In this document: positions 27,717-35,691 of the stretch, in pieces
Position numbering within the stretch: position 1 is the first letter of the stretch
Layout: each line of letters begins with the position of its first letter
Source of the DNA: an uncultured Flavobacteriales bacterium
Lineage (GTDB): Bacteria > Bacteroidota > Bacteroidia > Flavobacteriales_D > Crocinitomicaceae
DNA: 47,085 nucleotides
Direction of reading: 5' to 3'
Assembly: GCA_903939755.1 (NCBI GenBank)
Contig: CAJAII010000028.1
Location: forward strand, 1-47,085
The notes under the pieces: generated by a model
The model's input: the letters and a program-made list of their open reading frames with translations, nothing else
Told to the model about the DNA's origin: nothing
Databases searched by the model: none
Position numbers and translations under genes: made by a program

Positions 27717-29148
27717 AGCGGGCGTCTTATCGATTTTTATTTGCTGTGCTTGTACCATCTCAAGGGCACAAATTACGGTAGATTGGTTGGTTGAACCACG
27801 GCCAAATGATAGCTTAAAAACCGCTCAAATAACACGCCACGACAACTTTTACCCGGTTATTAAATTAAATATAGCGAAAAATATTGGTTTTAAGCTAAAA
27901 AGTAATACTTCACTAATCCCCGTTTTGGACATTGGAACACAGTATAATGAAGCGACTCTTTATAGAATTGGAGGGGGGGCTTTCTTAGAAAGTTCGCCCG
28001 GTAAAAAGTGGTATTATCGGGTGGGGGGAATTTGTTATTTCCAAGAGGCCGGAAATAATTTTAAAGTTCCCTACCAAGAATATAATGATCAGCCAAATAA
28101 GATCATTGGCGTTTCCCCAATGGGAAGAATTGCCTTTCAACCTCACAAATATTTCAATTTCCAATTGGGCTTAGACAAGAATTTTATCGGGGAGGGCTGC
28201 CGATCTTTATTTCTAAGCGACTACGGTAAGCCATATGCTTTTGGTAAAATGCAAACACATTTTTGGCATCTTGAATACACAATCCTCTATCAAGGACTTA
28301 CAGAGCAATATCAAAATAAAACAAGATTAAAATTTGGTGCTAGTCACTTTCTAAGTTGGAATGCTACCTCATGGCTAAACATTAATTTTTTCGAATCCGT
28401 TATTTTTCAAGCAAAAGACACCTTACTTCAAAGAGGGTTTGATCCAGAATACTTAAATCCATTTGTTTTTTATCGCCCCCAAGAGTACGCTATTGGTTCA
28501 TCAGATAATGTATTAATTGGAGGAGGAATTACTATTAAATACAAAAAACACCGACTTTACTCACAATTTATTATTGATGAGTTTCTGCTATCAGAAATTC
28601 GAAACAAATCCGGTTGGTGGGCCAATAAATTAGGTGGACAAATCGGAATTAAAGGGTGGATAGAAAAGGGGCGGAACGCTTTTTTTTACCGTGTGGAATG
28701 TAATGCCGTAAGGCCTTACACCTATTCCCACCTAACACCTTTGCAAAATTACGGCAATTCCAACAGTACCTTAAGCCATCCACTCGGTGCTAATTTTTCG
28801 GAAATGCTAGGAGAATTTAAATGGCAAAATAAGAAGTGGCTCTTCAAGCTATTTCTTTCCTATGGTTTGTGTGGACTAGACAAAAACAACTTAAGTTATG
28901 GTGCGGATATTTATCAGCCATATACCTTAAGGCCCTACGATTTTGGAGTGTTTATTGGTCAGGGCCAGAAGGTTAATTTTGTGCGAACGAATCTACAATT
29001 AAACTACCTTGTCTCTAAAAAGGGAGCTATAGCTGTTTTTGGAGAATTGGCTTGGCGATGTGATTTAATGAACGGAACATATGGCTTACAATATCTGCCG
29101 GTGGTTGGCCTGCGCTCTCAATTATGGAATGATTATAGGAATTACTAG
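27706..29148 (+). CDS. Outer-membrane beta-barrel-like protein, paralog of the preceding gene
   Basis: A 480-residue protein with a signal peptide (about 1-22, ending in SRAQ). The core shows LGLDKNFIGEGCRSLFLSDY, SWLNINFFESVIF, PEYLNPFVFYRPQEYA, and RPYTYSHLTPLQNYGNSN near the C-terminus, a pattern I recall from RemB-annotated proteins of Flavobacteriia. It is closer to that family than its upstream neighbour. It may sit in the outer membrane and serve gliding or capsule-related functions; no gld or spr genes are beside it. The 11-bp overlap with the upstream gene suggests that the two proteins are made together. Confidence 0.68.
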   Translation: MIIKAGVLSIFICCACTISRAQITVDWLVEPRPNDSLKTAQITRHDNFYPVIKLNIAKNIGFKLKSNTSLIPVLDIGTQYNEATLYRIGGGAFLESSPGKKWYYRVGGICYFQEAGNNFKVPYQEYNDQPNKIIGVSPMGRIAFQPHKYFNFQLGLDKNFIGEGCRSLFLSDYGKPYAFGKMQTHFWHLEYTILYQGLTEQYQNKTRLKFGASHFLSWNATSWLNINFFESVIFQAKDTLLQRGFDPEYLNPFVFYRPQEYAIGSSDNVLIGGGITIKYKKHRLYSQFIIDEFLLSEIRNKSGWWANKLGGQIGIKGWIEKGRNAFFYRVECNAVRPYTYSHLTPLQNYGNSNSTLSHPLGANFSEMLGEFKWQNKKWLFKLFLSYGLCGLDKNNLSYGADIYQPYTLRPYDFGVFIGQGQKVNFVRTNLQLNYLVSKKGAIAVFGELAWRCDLMNGTYGLQYLPVVGLRSQLWNDYRNY

Positions 29149-29215
29149 CCAATAATAAATTACGAAAACAAGATATTTAAATTAATTTTCTACTTTAGTA
29201 TAAATATAAAAAACT

Positions 29216-29911
29216 ATGAAAAAGTTACTTTTTGTACAATCGTTTCTTTTAGCAATTCTACTCTTTTCTTGCAAAAACACAGAGGAGCCAAAGGCGCCCG
29301 AACAAATTGTCGTAGATACGAAGCCGTTTATTGGTTCGTATGTTGGTTTATTCGGAGAAAACAAAATTAATGTTACTATTTTAACAATGTTTGATGGAAA
29401 GATAGACGGGAAATCAATTGTAGCAGGAAACGAGCGACGATTTTCCGGAAGCTATGTTGTTGTAAACGGTGGAGTTCATGTCGTTGCTAGTGAGCCTGGA
29501 GATGATAAAAATGACGGGGTATTTGAGTTCGACTTATCTGTAAATAATCCAAATTCTTTAACGGGAAATTGGAAAGGAAATTCAAATGGTTCCAACAAAA
29601 ATTATTCACTTCTTCGTAAAGACTTTGTATACGATGAAAAAAATGGTATTTATTCAGAATTATCAACACGAAAAATGGAAATTGATGAATTATATAATGA
29701 TTATTTAGAAAAAGAATTGCGAATTATGCGAAATGAAATCTTTGCGCGACATGGCATGGCATTTAAGTCTAAGGATTTAAGGAAAATCTTTGAAAAATAT
29801 GATTGGTATGTTCCCATGAAAAAGGATGTAACTGATGAGTTAACTCCTGTAGAAAAACACAATCTTTCACTCATAAAACAAGTGGAAGAAATGTATCTGC
29901 CGGGTTGTTAA
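29216..29911 (+). CDS. YARHG-domain lipoprotein
   Basis: A 231-residue protein. The lipoprotein signal ends at LLFSC (Cys19), so it is probably anchored in the outer or inner membrane. The middle part (about 35-140) is beta-rich and repeats the 'GS-YVGLFGENKIN...GKIDGKS...GSYVVVNGGVH' pattern of small barrel domains. The C-terminus (about 155-228) is a YARHG domain: LRIMRNEIFARHGMAFKSKDLRKIF, then YDWYVP, then LTPVEKHNLSLIK. YARHG domains are extracellular and of unknown function. It stands alone, with a terminator 30 bp downstream. Confidence 0.82.
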   Translation: MKKLLFVQSFLLAILLFSCKNTEEPKAPEQIVVDTKPFIGSYVGLFGENKINVTILTMFDGKIDGKSIVAGNERRFSGSYVVVNGGVHVVASEPGDDKNDGVFEFDLSVNNPNSLTGNWKGNSNGSNKNYSLLRKDFVYDEKNGIYSELSTRKMEIDELYNDYLEKELRIMRNEIFARHGMAFKSKDLRKIFEKYDWYVPMKKDVTDELTPVEKHNLSLIKQVEEMYLPGC

Positions 29912-29940
29912 TTTAAGGCGGGCAGTATATTCAAACAAAA

Positions 29941-29960
29941 AAAGCAGCCGTCGCTGCTTT
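29941..29960. terminator. Bidirectional terminator between the YARHG lipoprotein and the ssb array
   Basis: A perfect 8-bp stem AAAGCAGC/GCTGCTTT with a CGTC loop. On the minus strand it is followed by a run of eight T counting the stem end, so it should end the ssb transcript well; on the plus strand the T tract is broken (TTTCATTTG) and weaker. Confidence 0.8.
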
Positions 29961-29981
29961 CATTTGTTTAATTAAGGGTTA

Positions 29982-30308
29982 TTATAGGCCAATTATCTGT
30001 CGAAGTTCCACTTCTGTCAAACTGCTTTTTTTTCCTTTATCATTGATATAACTCCGGTTAACAAGCCGGCCATGAATAGCTACTTTTTTTCCCTTCTCCG
30101 CATATTCTTCAATAAAACCTGCTAAATTTCCCCAAGCATAAACTCGATGCCATTGGATTTTTGCGGTATATTTTCCGTCATTATTGCGGGTTACTTTTTG
30201 GGTGGCTAAACTAAATCTGGCAACAGACTTTCCATCGTCATACTTTGTTATTTTGGCTGGTGTGCCAATATTGCCCACCAGGGTAACATAATTTCTAATT
30301 GTATTCAT
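29982..30308 (-). CDS. Single-stranded DNA-binding protein paralog 1 of 3
   Basis: A 108-residue one-domain OB-fold protein. The SSB pattern is clear: N-V-LVGNIG at the start, ARFSLAT, QWHRVYAWGNLAGFIEEYAEKGKKVAIHGRL, and TEVELRQIIGL at the end. It stops right after the OB fold. It has no glycine-rich linker and no acidic C-terminal tip of the kind that recruits partner proteins in E. coli SSB. This is the last gene of three in tandem, 103 bp after the second one. It is less like typical Flavobacteriia SSB than paralog 3, so it may be a specialised form. Confidence 0.88.
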   Translation of the reverse strand: MNTIRNYVTLVGNIGTPAKITKYDDGKSVARFSLATQKVTRNNDGKYTAKIQWHRVYAWGNLAGFIEEYAEKGKKVAIHGRLVNRSYINDKGKKSSLTEVELRQIIGL

Positions 30309-30348
30309 ATTTTACTGCGTATTTTACTCATTGTTGATATATATAGTG

Positions 30349-30394
30349 GGACCGGCAAATCCGTGATCATTGCGGCGCCTATGGTCGCCGGTCC
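30349..30394. repeat. GC-rich inverted repeat between ssb paralogs
   Basis: Perfect 8-bp arms GGACCGGC (30349-30356) and GCCGGTCC (30387-30394) enclose 30 bases, within which CGGCG/CGCCG (30373-30377, 30386-30390) can form an alternative stem. The GC content is far above the surroundings. No T run follows on either strand, so it is not a normal terminator. Confidence 0.7.
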
Positions 30395-30411
30395 TCGTTA
30401 GTTTTACTGTA

Positions 30412-30723
30412 TTACATAATAATTAGGTCATTCACCTCTACCTCTGTTATACATGCTGGTTTTCCATTTGACTGATAAAACCGATTAATGAGTTTTCCCT
30501 CTATGGCCAATCGAGTTCCCTCTATACCATATTCCTCAATAATTGGGACCCACCTGCCCCATGCGGAAATTCGATGATTGTTACTTCTTGTCTTGGTGGT
30601 TCCTTTACTATCGCAATAAAATTCACTTGTTGATAGGAGAAACCTAGCGACTAGTTTTCCTTCTTCTGTTTTGGCAAATGTGGGGGCGGTGCCCATTTTT
30701 CCGATTAAATTCACGTGATTCAT
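30412..30723 (-). CDS. Single-stranded DNA-binding protein paralog 2 of 3
   Basis: A 103-residue OB-fold protein and the most divergent of the three: NHVNLIGKMG, LVARFLLSTSEF, NNHRISAWGRWVPIIEEYGIEGTRLAIEGKL and ITEVEVNDLIIM. The usual W-H after the TQ strand is replaced by NNHR, and the second conserved Trp region reads WGRW, so DNA contacts may differ. It ends at the OB fold with no tail. It lies 18 bp after paralog 3, so the two should share a transcript. Confidence 0.85.
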   Translation of the reverse strand: MNHVNLIGKMGTAPTFAKTEEGKLVARFLLSTSEFYCDSKGTTKTRSNNHRISAWGRWVPIIEEYGIEGTRLAIEGKLINRFYQSNGKPACITEVEVNDLIIM

Positions 30724-30741
30724 AAACGCACTATTTTATAT

Positions 30742-31095
30742 TTATTTGTTTATCGCTTCTTTTTTTTCACTGATCACTAAAAATTCGGTCGCTTCGATAA
30801 TGGTGGCATAGCGTTTTTCTCCTGCAGCCGTTTCATAGGTTTGATGAACCAGTTTTCCTTCTAATATTATTTCTTGCCCTTTTGTAAGGTGCTGTTTTAC
30901 GCGCTCTGCCGTCTTGCCCCAGGTGTTGATGGTATGCCACTGTGTATTTTCTACCCAATCTCCTTTTTTATCTTTGTAGTTTTCGTTGGTTGCCAAGTTA
31001 AATCGGGCCAACGTCTTTCCTGAATCGAAAGTTACTACCTCTGGTTGTGCTCCTAAGCGGCCAATTAAATTGACTTTGTTTTTTAATGTGTTCAT
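30742..31095 (-). CDS. ssb: Single-stranded DNA-binding protein paralog 3 of 3 (most typical)
   Basis: A 117-residue SSB. It has the standard order LKNKVNLIGRLG, ARFNLATNENYKDKKGDWVENTQWHTINTWGKTAERVKQHLTKGQEIILEGKL and a last strand ATIIEATEFLV, followed by only a short basic-acidic tail (ISEKKEAINK) that lacks the acidic DDDIPF-type tip. This is close to the short SSB common in Flavobacteriia. It is first in the array. The 244 bp upstream (31096-31339) hold no gene; I saw no exact promoter match there, though the region should carry one for this array. Confidence 0.9.
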   Translation of the reverse strand: MNTLKNKVNLIGRLGAQPEVVTFDSGKTLARFNLATNENYKDKKGDWVENTQWHTINTWGKTAERVKQHLTKGQEIILEGKLVHQTYETAAGEKRYATIIEATEFLVISEKKEAINK

Positions 31096-31339
31096 TGTTT
31101 TTTGTTTAAATGATTCGATAATTGTGCTGGATCAAACGCCATTGTCTGAAATCAACGGTGCAAAGTTTCGAACAAGGCGATCTTTGTTTCGGTTGTCTTT
31201 CGTTTAGTTTCGATTATTATTCGTTTGTTGTCGGATAGACAAGACATAAGCCGACATCAAGCCGTTGATTTAAAGCTAGTTGCGATTTATAAATGACTTT
31301 GTTTCTTCCAATAAAAAAAATGAGTGTCGCTTGTTTTTT

Positions 31340-32920
31340 TTATTGTTTAACAAAGCGGCGTTGAGATACTCGCTCGTCTATTTGCGTTATTTTTAACAAA
31401 TAAACGCCGGCATTTAAAGTTGTCAAGGAAATTTGGATTGATTTTAATGGCTCATTGGTCATGTCAATAGTGGAAAGAACTTTGCCTGTTTGATCTATAA
31501 CTTCAATTGATTTTAGTAGGGTGCTAGACCCAATAAACAGGTTTTCTTTACTTGGGTTCGGATAAACATCAATTTCATTTTCCTCACTAATTGTATTCAT
31601 TCCCAAATCACAAATTCCTGGCAAATTCGCATCTATCCAATTGGCTCTTGTGGCAATGTAGTCTTTAAAAAAGCCTAAATCTTCTTCATAGGTATTTCCA
31701 ACGAATCCATTCCAATTCACATAAACGCCAATAATGGGCCATTTCTGATAATTTCGTGCCCGAGATTCCGTTAGCATCAGTGACATGGAGTCTATCCAAT
31801 AATTTATAGAGTCGGTCTGTAAAACGCCCTGTCTTAATTCGTTCCATCTGCACTTTAATCCATTTCGATAACTTGGCGAATCGAGTAATCTTTCCCACCA
31901 AAAAGGAATCGCAGAGGTAAAATTGCAAATTTCATCAAAGTTATATTGCCAACCTGTTGTTAGTTGGGCATCACAATAATCAGCATTACCATAACTTAAA
32001 TTAAAATCCCACATAGGGCCCGCGACTAATTTTCCTTGAAAAGCTCCCGAGTTTTTATCTTTATACATAAAAGAACTTGAGCGGTATCCGTCTACTGTTC
32101 TCCCTAATTCTTGTAATAGGAAGAAATCATAAAATGAGGTGGGTTCAATGTAATCGGCATAATTAAGCTCCGGATCAGCTTGAATTGAATTTTCAAAATC
32201 TGAAATAAAATTTTGTAAGTAATTTATTTGTTGCGGTTGAAGTTCAGCAAATTCAGGGTCGTGAAATTGAAAAACAACTTCATTATTAAAGTTAGAATTC
32301 CATGGCGTTCCTGGGTCTCCTGTTAACTTGTCCACTTTTATTATATAACCACCCGTAAGTGAGTCGCCTGCAATATCATCCATATCCAAACGAGCCACGT
32401 TAACCCGCTCATTATCTCTTTTTATCCGCTCAAGCAGAATATAAACCCCTAAATAAACATTGTTTATAATCAATTCGCAAAACTTATACCTTGAGGCATA
32501 ATGCCCCATTTTTTGTGAGAGATCATATGTTAATACATCCCTTAACATTGTTTTGTCGGTATAAGGTCCGTTTAAAATCCAATCGTTTTCTACTGGCATT
32601 CCCAATAAGGAAACATTATTATTTGCTCCTAACAATGTTTGGGTCTCAAAGCCATAACTTTTCTTTGGGTATTGTTGAGAAGTAGAGCCTCTTATTTCGA
32701 TGGATATTTTGCCGCTATAGCCATTGAAAGGGTCGTTTATTAAATTAAGAGACGTTGAATTATCAATAATTCCCATGTCACAAACGATTCTGTTTACATC
32801 ATTAATTACTTGACCCACGGGAGTTGTTATAATGATAATTGGAATATTCGACGAAGTTAAATTAACTTGGCAGAAGCAAGAACCACAGTAGAGAAAAAAA
32901 ACAAAAAATATGTGTTTCAT
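31340..32920 (-). CDS. Secreted CotH-kinase-family protein with T9SS type A sorting domain
   Basis: A protein of about 526 residues starting at the ATG whose first base is 32920 (MKHIFFVFFLYCGSCFC is a good signal peptide); the open frame runs 23 codons further upstream without support. The CotH domain shows RGSTSQQYPKKSYGFE, NGPYTDKTMLRDVL, NVYLGVYILLERIKRD and MWDFNLSYGNADY, the last holding the metal-binding Asp/Asn. CotH relatives are atypical protein kinases acting outside the cell (spore coat in Bacillus). The last 75 residues, from YPNPSKENLFIG through AGVYLLKI to a basic end, are a type A T9SS sorting signal, so it should be exported and bound to the cell surface. Substrate unknown. 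Confidence 0.88.
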   Translation of the reverse strand: MKHIFFVFFLYCGSCFCQVNLTSSNIPIIIITTPVGQVINDVNRIVCDMGIIDNSTSLNLINDPFNGYSGKISIEIRGSTSQQYPKKSYGFETQTLLGANNNVSLLGMPVENDWILNGPYTDKTMLRDVLTYDLSQKMGHYASRYKFCELIINNVYLGVYILLERIKRDNERVNVARLDMDDIAGDSLTGGYIIKVDKLTGDPGTPWNSNFNNEVVFQFHDPEFAELQPQQINYLQNFISDFENSIQADPELNYADYIEPTSFYDFFLLQELGRTVDGYRSSSFMYKDKNSGAFQGKLVAGPMWDFNLSYGNADYCDAQLTTGWQYNFDEICNFTSAIPFWWERLLDSPSYRNGLKCRWNELRQGVLQTDSINYWIDSMSLMLTESRARNYQKWPIIGVYVNWNGFVGNTYEEDLGFFKDYIATRANWIDANLPGICDLGMNTISEENEIDVYPNPSKENLFIGSSTLLKSIEVIDQTGKVLSTIDMTNEPLKSIQISLTTLNAGVYLLKITQIDERVSQRRFVKQ

Positions 32921-33052
32921 TATATAAAAATACAAACAAGTTCTGAATGCTAAAAATAGAATGCCTTTACAGCTGTTTATTTTTCTCACTTGATAGAGGT
33001 CGTTGCAAATAATCCAAGTAACGAAGCAAGGTATGGGCTTCTAAAAAAATAG

Positions 33053-33060
33053 TAACTTTG
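33053..33060 (+). promoter_or_regulatory. Probable -7 promoter element of the enoyl-CoA hydratase/flippase pair
   Basis: TAACTTTG is an exact match to the Bacteroidota TAnnTTTG element, 19 bp before the ATG at 33080, the same distance as at purH. A clear -33 TTG is not seen at the usual spacing. Confidence 0.4.
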
Positions 33061-33079
33061 GTCACCAAAAACAATCAGA

Positions 33080-33859
33080 ATGTACGAAAACGTATTAATT
33101 AAGACCGAAAACGGAATTCGAATAATAAGCATTAATCGACCCGACCAATTAAACGCTTTAAATAAGAAAACTATTGCTGAATTAAGCCACGCGGTCTCCG
33201 ATGCAGACAAGGACGACTTGGTTGGACTTATCATTATTACTGGTGAAGGAGAAAAGTCATTTGTTGCAGGCGCTGACATAAAAGAATTTGCTGATTTTTC
33301 TATCAGCGAAGGGGGTTCGCTCGCTAAAACGGGGCAATCATCTCTGTTTAATTTAATTGAAAACTTAACGAAACCTGTCATCGCAGCTATTAATGGTTTT
33401 GCACTTGGTGGGGGGCTAGAGCTTGCCTTGTCCTGCCATTTACGGGTAGCGTCCTCTAATGCAAAACTTGGATTGCCAGAGGTTTCTTTAGGGGTAATTC
33501 CAGGATATGGGGGAACACAACGACTTGCACAATTAGTTGGTAAAGGTCGAGCAAATGAACTGGTTTTTACCGCGGGAATGATTTCAGCTGATGAAGCCTG
33601 GCGAATTGGCCTGATAAACCATGTTGTTGAATTACCTGATTTACTCACTAAAGCAATGGATATCGGACAAAAAATAATGCGTAACTCTCCTAGCGCTATC
33701 GCTGCGGCAATTGTTGCAATAAATGCGGGTTTTACGGATGGTGTAAATGGATATGATATTGAAATAGAAGAGTTTGGGAAATGCTTTGGAACAAATGATT
33801 TTAAAACGGGGACAAGTGCATTTCTTTCTAAAGAAAAACCTAGTTTTAGGGGTAAATGA
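33080..33859 (+). CDS. Enoyl-CoA hydratase/isomerase family protein
   Basis: A 259-residue crotonase-fold enzyme. The oxyanion-hole segments FVAGADIKEF and NGFALGGGLELAL and both catalytic glutamates of true hydratases are present: Glu114 (GGGLELAL) and Glu134 (GLPEVSLGVIPGYGGTQRL), 20 residues apart as in rat crotonase E144/E164. It should hydrate 2-enoyl-CoA in fatty-acid breakdown or a related CoA pathway. The length is usual. It overlaps the flippase gene by 4 bp (ATGA). A 300-codon frame on the opposite strand is an artefact. Confidence 0.94.
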   Translation: MYENVLIKTENGIRIISINRPDQLNALNKKTIAELSHAVSDADKDDLVGLIIITGEGEKSFVAGADIKEFADFSISEGGSLAKTGQSSLFNLIENLTKPVIAAINGFALGGGLELALSCHLRVASSNAKLGLPEVSLGVIPGYGGTQRLAQLVGKGRANELVFTAGMISADEAWRIGLINHVVELPDLLTKAMDIGQKIMRNSPSAIAAAIVAINAGFTDGVNGYDIEIEEFGKCFGTNDFKTGTSAFLSKEKPSFRGK

Positions 33860-35337
33860 ATAGTAATATAAAAAGACTTCTTGGCCAAACAGCTATTTAT
33901 GGCCTTTCAAGTATTGTTGGGCGGCTACTAAATTATTTGCTGGTTCCATTGTATACGGACAGTTCTGTATTTAAAGACCCCGCGGATTATGGGGTAGTAT
34001 CTGAGTTGTACGCCTGGGTCGCATTTCTAATTGTATTTCTATCTTTTGGAATGGAAACCGCATTTTTTAGATTTCTTCAGGGAAGTGAAGACAAAGAAAA
34101 GGTGTTTTCAAATAGTTTTCTCACCGTTCTCGGCATCAACATTCTCTTTTATGTTGGATTATTATATTTCAATAATGAACTGGCTGCTTTTATGTTGTAT
34201 GAAGGGCATAATGAATACATCGTTTTATTGGGAGCGATTGTCTGTCTTGACGCTATTGCCACCATACCGATGGCCCGACTTAGAGTAGAAGAAAAAGCGC
34301 TGCGTTTTACAATGATACAGCTCTCATCCATAGGAGTTAATATTGCCCTGAATCTAATTTTACTGCTAGGTTTTTTCGATCCTGCAAGACCAGAAGAGGG
34401 TATATTATTCATTTTAATTGCGAATCTCTGTGCGTCCTTGATTAAAGTCCTTCTGGTATATGATATCATTTCAACGGTTGTACTTAAAATAGATTGGGTT
34501 TTTGTTCGGAGCCTACTTGCTTACTCATTTCCGCTAGTTATTGCAGGCTTTGCGGGAATTGTCAACGAAACAATTGATCGAATTCTTCTTAAACAAGTAC
34601 TATATGACCCGCTAATTCCTGGGTCGCTGCAGGCGGCAGAATCCGAGGTGGGAATATATAGCGCCTGTTACAAATTAGCGATGTTGGTAACCATCTTATT
34701 ACAGGCGTATCGATATGCGGCAGAACCCTTCTTTTTTGAACAATTAAAAAACGAAGATAGAAACAAGGTGTATTCTAAGATAATGAACTTATTCATTGCT
34801 GTTGTTTGTTTAGTATTCTTAGCGGTAAGTATTAATTTAAGTGTGTTTAAGTTTTTTATCCGGACAGAAGTCTATTGGGAAGGACTGAAAGTGGTGCCTA
34901 TTTTACTAATGGCAAACGTGTTTTTGGGGATTTACTATAACCAAAGTATTTGGTATAAATTAAGTGGAAAGACCCGTTTTGGTGCCTACATTGCACTGAT
35001 TGGTGCGGGCTTTACTATTGGAATAAATTTACTTTTTATTCCTGAATATGGCTTTATGGCGTGTGCTTGGGCAACTTTAATTGTGTACGGTCTACAAATG
35101 GTCCTTTCTTATTTCCTTGGACAAAAACATTATAAAATTCCATACAATACTAAAAAATTCTTGCTGTACGTGGGTGGAGCCATAGGGATTTTCTTTGTCT
35201 TTACTTTAGCACGTTTATTTTTTAATTTGGAAATCACAAGCGCTAGTTTTCCGCTTCTCGCATTTGGAAACCTGCTGATTCTACTATACGCCATCTTCAT
35301 TTTTGGAATGGAACGAGGTTTACTTCGTCGGGCTTAA
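33856..35337 (+). CDS. Polysaccharide flippase, Wzx/MATE-like (MOP superfamily)
   Basis: A 493-residue inner-membrane protein with about fourteen hydrophobic segments. LLGQTAIYGLSSIVGRLLNYLLVPLYT at the N-terminus and AGFAGIVNETIDRILLKQVLY in the middle are typical of the lipopolysaccharide/O-unit exporter branch of the MOP superfamily. It should flip an undecaprenyl-linked oligosaccharide or a related lipid-linked glycan. Genes of a polysaccharide cluster are absent nearby; instead it is coupled to an enoyl-CoA hydratase gene, a pairing I cannot explain functionally. Its last 18 bp overlap the end of the converging ArsC-like gene. Confidence 0.9.
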   Translation: MNSNIKRLLGQTAIYGLSSIVGRLLNYLLVPLYTDSSVFKDPADYGVVSELYAWVAFLIVFLSFGMETAFFRFLQGSEDKEKVFSNSFLTVLGINILFYVGLLYFNNELAAFMLYEGHNEYIVLLGAIVCLDAIATIPMARLRVEEKALRFTMIQLSSIGVNIALNLILLLGFFDPARPEEGILFILIANLCASLIKVLLVYDIISTVVLKIDWVFVRSLLAYSFPLVIAGFAGIVNETIDRILLKQVLYDPLIPGSLQAAESEVGIYSACYKLAMLVTILLQAYRYAAEPFFFEQLKNEDRNKVYSKIMNLFIAVVCLVFLAVSINLSVFKFFIRTEVYWEGLKVVPILLMANVFLGIYYNQSIWYKLSGKTRFGAYIALIGAGFTIGINLLFIPEYGFMACAWATLIVYGLQMVLSYFLGQKHYKIPYNTKKFLLYVGGAIGIFFVFTLARLFFNLEITSASFPLLAFGNLLILLYAIFIFGMERGLLRRA

Positions 35338-35688
35338 ATTTTCAAAAAAAGCGATCGCTTTATTCACTTCTTCCTTTGAATTTCCGATCGAGAAGAAGTC
35401 ATCGTATACAATAACTGGGCGACGCAAAAAAGTATATTCTTCAACTATAATATGGCGGCATTCTAATTCGCTAAGGGTTCTTTTATCGTAGCCTAAGGAC
35501 TTATATTTCATTGCTTTTTTTGAGAAAAGACGTTCGTAAGACCCCGCCATACCAGCAATTTCATCCAACGCTTCGGCGCTGATATTCGTTTGTTTGATAT
35601 CAATCAGTGAAATATCGCTTGGTAAATTTAATTGTTTAAGTATCCGCTGACAAGTAGAACAGGTACTCAAAAAGTAAACCGCTTTCAC
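35320..35688 (-). CDS. ArsC/Spx-family thioredoxin-fold protein
   Basis: A 122-residue protein. The N-terminal MKAVYFLSTCSTCQR has a CxxC pair (Cys10, Cys13) like Spx instead of the single Cys of arsenate reductase. The C-terminal FLRRPVIVYDDFFSIG matches the 'RP-I' part of the family. The Arg that binds oxyanion in ArsC (around residue 60) seems to be replaced in the SKKAMKYKSLG segment, so true arsenate reduction is doubtful. It lies 3 bp downstream of the bacilliredoxin-type gene on the same strand, so it may share a thiol-redox role with it. Confidence 0.85.
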   Translation of the reverse strand: MKAVYFLSTCSTCQRILKQLNLPSDISLIDIKQTNISAEALDEIAGMAGSYERLFSKKAMKYKSLGYDKRTLSELECRHIIVEEYTFLRRPVIVYDDFFSIGNSKEEVNKAIAFFENLSPTK

Positions 35689-35691
35689 TAC

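Noticed and set aside
31151..31269. 8-bp inverted repeat ATCAACGG/CCGTTGAT upstream of the ssb array
   Set aside because: The arms are over 100 bp apart and short; this is within chance expectation for AT-rich DNA.
32921..32989. 23-codon upstream extension of the CotH gene
   Set aside because: The extension would place a normal signal peptide in the interior; the ATG at 32920 gives a correct N-terminal signal.
32986..33888. 300-codon open frame on the minus strand
   Set aside because: It lies antisense to the enoyl-CoA hydratase, whose catalytic motifs are all in place; the translated product is low-complexity Ser/Pro/Ala-rich and resembles no family.
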